In this document: positions 59,526 through 64,000 of the stretch, piece by piece
Layout of the letters: every line of letters begins with the position of its first letter
How positions within the stretch are numbered: position 1 is the first letter of the stretch
Source of the DNA: Cryptomeria japonica
Taxonomy: Eukaryota; Streptophyta; Pinopsida; Cupressales; Cupressaceae
Length of the DNA stretch: 64,000 bases
Direction of reading: 5' to 3'
NCBI RefSeq assembly: GCF_030272615.1
Contig: NC_081408.1
Span: forward strand, 617,828,476 to 617,892,475
Translations under genes and position numbers: made by a program
Notes under the pieces: model-generated
What the model saw: the letters and a program-made list of their open reading frames with translations, nothing else
What the model was told of the DNA's origin: nothing
Databases searched by the model: none

Positions 59526-61507
59526 TTAGGAGGCAAGCCATATGCCAAAAGAGCTTGCATGGCCAAGTAGATAAATCTTTAGCAACCAAGAGAGAATTAT
59601 AGCCATCCTTAATTGTGTACTTACCAGAGATATTCCTTGTCCAGATAAGCTCATATCAGCATCAGAAAGAATTATTACTCTCTCTGCCAACATCTTTTCA
59701 TATTCCAATTTCACATTTTGATCAATATCTAAAAACTCAATTGATTTCCATTTGGCCACCTGAAGATTCCCATTATACTCAATTTCAAAATAATCAGCCA
59801 CAAAGACAACCCAAAGGGAAGAAAGAGTGGAAATTAAAGGAGACCAATCCCTTGAGTTCACCAGAGGGGGATGTCCATTCCAAACTTCCTCCCAAAACTT
59901 GACTTTTCTACCATTATGAATAATCCATGAGAGATGAGGCAAAATCACTGATCTACATTTACATAGAAAATTCCAAATAGCTAAACCAGACTATAAATTA
60001 GAAACTAGAAAAACATATTCTCTTGGTCCGTTATTTAGATATTTAGCAAACATAGTTTGTGTCCAGAAGGAGAATGGTCTCTCATATAATTTCCAAACCA
60101 ACTTAGCACCTAAGGCTAAATTTTGACTTTCCAGACTCCTAATGCTTGTGCCCCCAAGGTTTTTAGGCAAACAAACTTTATCCCATGCTACTAGAGGGAG
60201 TTTCTTCTTACCATCTTTATTATTACTCCAAAGGAAGGACCTAAGAGTATCTTGCAAACTAACAAGAGCCGCTTTCAGAGACTGCAAAATAGACACGAGA
60301 TAAATAGGAACAACATTTAGGACAAACTTAATAAGAACAATCTTACCAGCCAAAGACAACCATCTATGATTCCAGGATAGGATCCTTCTAGAGATAACTG
60401 AAATGATCTTATCCCAAAACTCAACTCTATCCTACTTAATGAAGAAAGGTATACCAAGATAAGAACAAGGAAGATTTCCAAATGCAAATCCCCAAAAAAT
60501 CTTCAATCTATCCTGAACGAATTGTGAAGCATGAAGGAAAAAAATCTTTGACTTATCAACATTGATTCTCTGACCAGAAAAGGATGCATAATTCTGTATT
60601 ATCCCCTTTATCACTCTTGCCTCACCCAAAGAGGTCTAACCAAAAAACAAGGTATCATCTACAAACAAGCAATGTGAAATGCTTTGTGGAACATTCTGAA
60701 TCCTAATTCCCTTCCAAAGCCCTCCCAGCTTAGCGGCTCTTATAGCCCAATTGAACGTTTCAGCTAGAAGAATGAACAAGAAAGGAGATAGGGGATCCCC
60801 CTGCCTCAAACCCCTAGAAGAGGAGAAAAAACCACAAGGGGAGCCATTAATTATAACCGAGAACCTTGCAGAAGAAATACAAGCACCAATCCATTTGACC
60901 CATGCCTTGGAAAACCCAATTTAAGTAGAACAACACACAACGCCCCCCATTCTACTCTATCATATGCTTTCATCATATCTAATTTGAGGATCATGGCCAG
61001 GATTCTCTGAGTAGAAATAGAATGCAGAACCTCATGTGCCACTATAGCTCCCTCTGTCATCTCCCTTCTTGGAACAAAACCACCTTGTTCTAAAGAAATG
61101 ATCTTAGGTAAAATTTTAGCCAACCTTAAAGAAATAGCCTTGGTAAAAATCTTGTACAAAGTATTACATAAAGCAATAGGGTGAAAATCAGAAAATATCT
61201 TGGTAAACTCTATTTTAGGAATAATTGCAATCATTGTATTATTAAGCTCTTTCAAAATAGACCTATTCCTTCTAGCTTCCTCAAGGGCCAATAAAACATC
61301 ATTTCCCACAAAATCCCAGCATTTTTGAAAAAATAAAGGAGTAAAGCCATCCGGTCCTGGAGCCTTATCAAGGTTCATTGAAAAAACAACATTCTTAACT
61401 TCATCCAAAGAAAAAGGAGACATCAACATTTTATTATCTTCCAAAGATACCAAAGAAAGAATATTAGAAGAAATGTTATTATGAAGATCTCCATGCTCCG
61501 AAGACAA
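59526..61507 (-). pseudogene. LINE 2 reverse transcriptase and downstream zinc-binding region
   Basis: RT on the minus strand: LDKAPGPDGFTPLFFQKCW, MIAIIPKIE, FHPIALCNTLYKIFTK, GGFVPRREM, LDMMKAYDRVEW (catalytic Asp), GLRQGDPLSPFLFIL and the active site CLFVDDTLFFG near 60650. FSGQRINVDKSKIFF and SYLGIPFF follow, then the thumb and the zf-RVT-like region (LGGTSIRSLESQNLALGAKL as a pattern, WIIHNGRKVKFWEEVW). Frameshifts occur near 60900 and further down, with stops near 60430, 59990 and others. Without these it would be a complete L1 RT. Confidence 0.9.
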
Positions 61508-61819
61508 TAGTGACTTAAAAAACCCAGCTGCCTCTGAAGCAATATCCTCCTGTTCTGTTAAAAGTCTTCCATTTGGACACTCAATACAAGATATCCTATT
61601 TTTACTTCTCTTAATTTTTGTTGAAGAGTGAAATTATTTTGTATTTCTATCACCATCTGAAAGCTAGATCTCCCTCGATTTTTGTCTCCAATAGATTTCT
61701 TCTCTGGACAAAACTTCTTCAAGCTCTACTTTTAGCAATTTTAGTTCATCAAAAACAAGAGGCACCATACCATGTTGAATCACATGTGAATTAAGACATT
61801 CACTCATATCTTGAATCCT

Positions 61820-62740
61820 CTATTTTTCCTGAAAGATGTTCTTAAAATGCAAGATATTCCATTCTCTAATATTAAATTTCAAAAATCTTAACTTCTTAGC
61901 AATCTGAAACATTCGGGATCCAAAGCAATAAAGAGTAGAACTCCACCATTTTTTGAGCAAAGGCAAAAAGGAAGAATCTCTAAACCACATAGGTTCAAAT
62001 TTAAAGGGTGACTTAAAAGGAGCTTTATCTTCCAGAATTGATAGGGAAATTGGAAAATGATCTGACCTCGAAACTGGAAGAATAGAGGAAATAAATTTGA
62101 ACTCTGAATCAATCCAAACATCTGATAACAAAAACCGGTCTAACCTTTCCACAATCTGAGAAAAATCTCTTCGCATATTTGTCCATGTGAAAATCCCATT
62201 CTGAAACTGACAATCAAAAAGACCCATGTCCTTAATGAACATCCCAAAGTCTTCCATAATTTTTTTATTAGGAAGAATAACTCCTTTCTTTTCTCCCAAG
62301 TCAGTGATAGCATTAAAATCCCCCTCAAATATTATAATGGGACCATGCCTTAAAGGGGAGGAAATTCTCTTAAGATCTCCCCATAATTTAGTCTTCCTTT
62401 GAATACCAAAAGGAGCATAAATGTTAAAAAGCCAAAAATTAACCTTTGAAAGCTTGCTTTTAACTAAGGCCAATGTCCAGTTTACAGTAGAAGCAACTAG
62501 CTTAACCTCAATGTTATAGTTATTCCAAAGCAATGCCAAACCCCCTAACACACCACAAGCTGGAGAGGAGAGGAATTCCCACTTTCTCCAAGAAGAAAAA
62601 ACCAAATCAGCAGACTCCTTTGACAATTTTGTCTCTTGCAACATGAAAATATCACACTTAACTAAGTCCATCTGGGACTTAATTAAGCGCCTCTTGTTAG
62701 GGGCATTTAAGCCCCTAACATTCCAAGATATAATTTTCAT
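61820..62740 (-). pseudogene. LINE 2 endonuclease domain (ORF2 start)
   Basis: ATG at 62740 followed by IISWNVRGLNAPNKRRLIK, the typical start of plant L1 ORF2. It continues with FMLQETKL (catalytic Glu), LFNIYAPFG, FEGDFNAITDLGE (Asp and Asn), FTWTN, LDRFLLS and RSDHFPISL (the final Asp-His pair). The endonuclease domain is complete and open for 306 codons, ending at a TAG at 61820. The same frame continues into RT at 61507, after two more stops. This is the best-preserved LINE domain in the window. Confidence 0.93.
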
Positions 62741-62779
62741 TGCTCTCGAGGGGAGACCGAGGCTCCCCTCTTTCCTTCT

Positions 62780-63429
62780 ATTTTTATCACAAGTGCATGG
62801 AATTAATTAATTCTTATTTCCAATGCAACTTGATCTTCTTATTTGAATGCATTTCAGTTAAACTATAATTGGAATCTATCTCAAGGTTAACTGAACCTGA
62901 TTTCTCAATTATTTCAATTAATTCTAAATTGTCTTTTTGATGATCTCTCTTGTGAATTTCTATAAATTCAGCCTTCAACTCTCATTCAAACCACCCTAGA
63001 GATACTTGAGAAACACCTTGGAGATTATTATTATGTTGATTTTTCTTTGCAGTCATTGAAGATATTGTGCTTGCTTTTTTTGAGATTATTGCATCTTAGT
63101 TTATCTTGTTGCATATTTAGTTTATTCATTATTGCCTGAATCCATATTGCTTGAATCATTATTGCTTGAATTATTCATCCATCTTCCATCCATATAGCTT
63201 AATATCATGCTCATATAGATTAAAATCCTTCGTCCTAGTGTAGTCTAGTCATTGGTATTACTTATACTAATCTAAGAGCAATCTTATACTCGCATCTTTT
63301 AGAAGGAAATTATTCGCTTTGTTATGGTTTATTATTTATTGATTATTGATTTACTAACCATATATGTAATGACTTAATTGAAGTGTTGTTCCTGCAGCTA
63401 TCCAACTTCTTTTCATTTTTTCACACACA
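62780..63429 (+). repeat. 3' LTR of element W, second part
   Basis: Resumes at ATTTTTATCACAAGTGCATGG, equal to 45753 onward in the 5' LTR, and ends TTTTTTCACACACA, followed by CTATG. Confidence 0.93.
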
Positions 63430-63980
63430 CTATGTGGCTACACCGTCCCTCTAGTAGATGGTTCCTCTGCATGCTAAACATTTTTCTACATAGCCCTACC
63501 CACATGGACATCCTAAGGTAGGGTCTCCATATGATCTCGCCCACTGTCAATCTATCCATGCTCAATCTCCAATGCAGGAGATCACCGAATCGCCACTCAT
63601 AAATAAGAGGATAAGCATATACGCTAGGCTACTCTGGGACTAGCTCTATGGGGGATCCACCAAGTCTAGTACATGTGATATACTCAGATATCCACACATG
63701 TAGTAGTGTGCATGTCATAAGGCTGCATCTCCATCTGGATACATACTCTCCAAGGTCATGATAGAGATGCACAAGCATGCTCTGACCCCAAGAGTATACT
63801 CTCTTGTGTCTCTCCATGGCTCATATGGTGTAGATGATTCCTCTATGCATATGTGTTTTGCATCCATTGGGGCACACAACTAATGCAAGGGTCACAATCA
63901 TAAGTCTTCTCACCAAGGGAACCTCGTGTGTAGGGTGAAGGAGCCAACTGATCATAAGCGACCCGTCGTCTCGCTGCATA
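63430..63980 (-). pseudogene. N-terminal/central part of the antisense PMD protein interrupted by W
   Basis: On the minus strand one frame runs from about 63980: MQRDDGSLMISWLLHPTHE, then VYSWGQSMLVHLYHDLGEY, LLHVWISEYI, YPLIYEWRFGDLLHWR and EIIWRPYLRM, up to the W junction. This order (YSWGxAxLxxLY, then LLQxWxxE, then YPxxYRW, then WRPY) is that of the aminotransferase-like plant mobile domain. Stops stand near 63825 and after LVPE at 63629. The domain's N-terminus lies beyond the window edge. It joins the C-terminal part at 45272. Confidence 0.78.
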
Positions 63981-64000
63981 TCACTCTCCCCAAAACATAT

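Larger units (their letters stand above)
58000..62779 (-). mobile_element. L1-like LINE 2, 5'-truncated, inserted in the 3' LTR of W
   Basis: A 4.78-kb minus-strand insertion identified by comparing the two W LTRs: the intact LTR reads AATTACCTATTTTTATC where this one is split. The poly(A) tail appears as 14 T at 58000-58013. ORF2 starts at 62740, only about 39 bp from the 5' end, so ORF1 and the 5' UTR are missing. That is the usual 5' truncation of LINEs. No clear target duplication could be seen. Confidence 0.92.
45273..63429 (+). mobile_element. non-autonomous Ty3/gypsy element W, nested in element G, containing LINE 2
   Basis: Bounded by LTRs 45273-46392 and 57510-63429 (the second split by LINE 2) and by a perfect target duplication CTATG at 45268-45272 and 63430-63434. 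PBS at 46397 and PPT at 57496-57509. Without LINE 2 it is about 13.4 kb. The interior has a gag-like frame (48975-51002) and an antisense PMD region (53990-55840), but no RT, RNase H or integrase could be found on either strand. It must have moved with proteins supplied by another element. Confidence 0.9.
36328..64000 (+). mobile_element. Ty3/gypsy element G, Tat type, 3' end outside window, split by element W
   Basis: Order on the plus strand: LTR, gag-like N-terminus, protease, G-patch, RT, RNase H, second RNase H, integrase, (CT)n, then antisense PMD sequence. IN after RT defines Ty3/gypsy. The G-patch and the second (archaeal-like) RNase H are features of the Tat lineage (Ogre, Grande and relatives). 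The PMD part is split by element W with a perfect CTATG duplication and continues beyond 63430. The 3' LTR is not in the window, so that the PMD belongs to G is inferred from position. Confidence 0.82.

Noticed and set aside
1-64000. Search for tRNA, rRNA, CRISPR arrays or bacterial genes
   Set aside because: None seen; spaced repeats in the window are LTRs, satellites-like arrays or LINE duplications, and all proteins are plant transposon types.

Overview
The window is nuclear DNA of a vascular plant with a large, retrotransposon-packed genome. The evidence is LTR elements primed by initiator tRNA-Met (TGGTATCAGAGC), Tat-type Ty3/gypsy pol with a G-patch and a second RNase H, L1-type LINEs with an ORF1 DUF4283-like region, and plant mobile domain (PMD) sequence. 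A gymnosperm is plausible from the style of the copia families, but this cannot be proved from the sequence alone. I see no host gene that is clearly not transposon-derived, no tRNA or rRNA gene, and no CRISPR. Essentially every coding region is a decayed transposon gene.

Layout. (1) 1-11084: Ty1/copia element A (+ strand, 5' end outside the window), split by a nearly intact copia element B at 1244-7833. B has 642/640-bp LTRs, a PBS, a PPT and a perfect AGTTA target duplication. (2) 11085-12190: unassigned. (3) 12190-17626: a degenerate L1-like LINE on the minus strand whose ORF1 carries a 392-bp tandem triplication. (4) 17627-31250: copia element Z (minus), inserted in the 5' part of that LINE. 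Its 3' LTR was split by a related copia element Y (18701-25351, minus). (5) 31251-37391: AT-rich DNA, a diverged copia LTR, an inverted LTR fragment, a degenerate open frame and a gypsy LTR. (6) 36328 to the window end: Ty3/gypsy element G of Tat type (+), with PR, G-patch, RT, RNase H, second RNase H and IN, then a (CT)n tract. After these lies an antisense PMD sequence. (7) That PMD sequence is cut by non-autonomous gypsy element W (45273-63429, TSD CTATG). W carries only the C-terminal part of a gag plus its own antisense PMD sequence. (8) W's 3' LTR was in turn hit by a 5'-truncated LINE (58000-62779). The outer PMD resumes at 63430.

How the parts relate. Three nests can be ordered in time: B into A; Y into Z into LINE 1; LINE 2 into W into G. 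None of the elements looks autonomous now. B is closest, with catalytic residues intact but about 15 stop codons and one frameshift. The most interesting point is that two structurally different gypsy elements (G and W) both carry PMD-like reading frames antisense to gag-pol, between the coding region and the 3' LTR. This suggests a lineage-specific accessory module. Boundaries and identities were read by eye, and family assignments rest on motifs without any database search.
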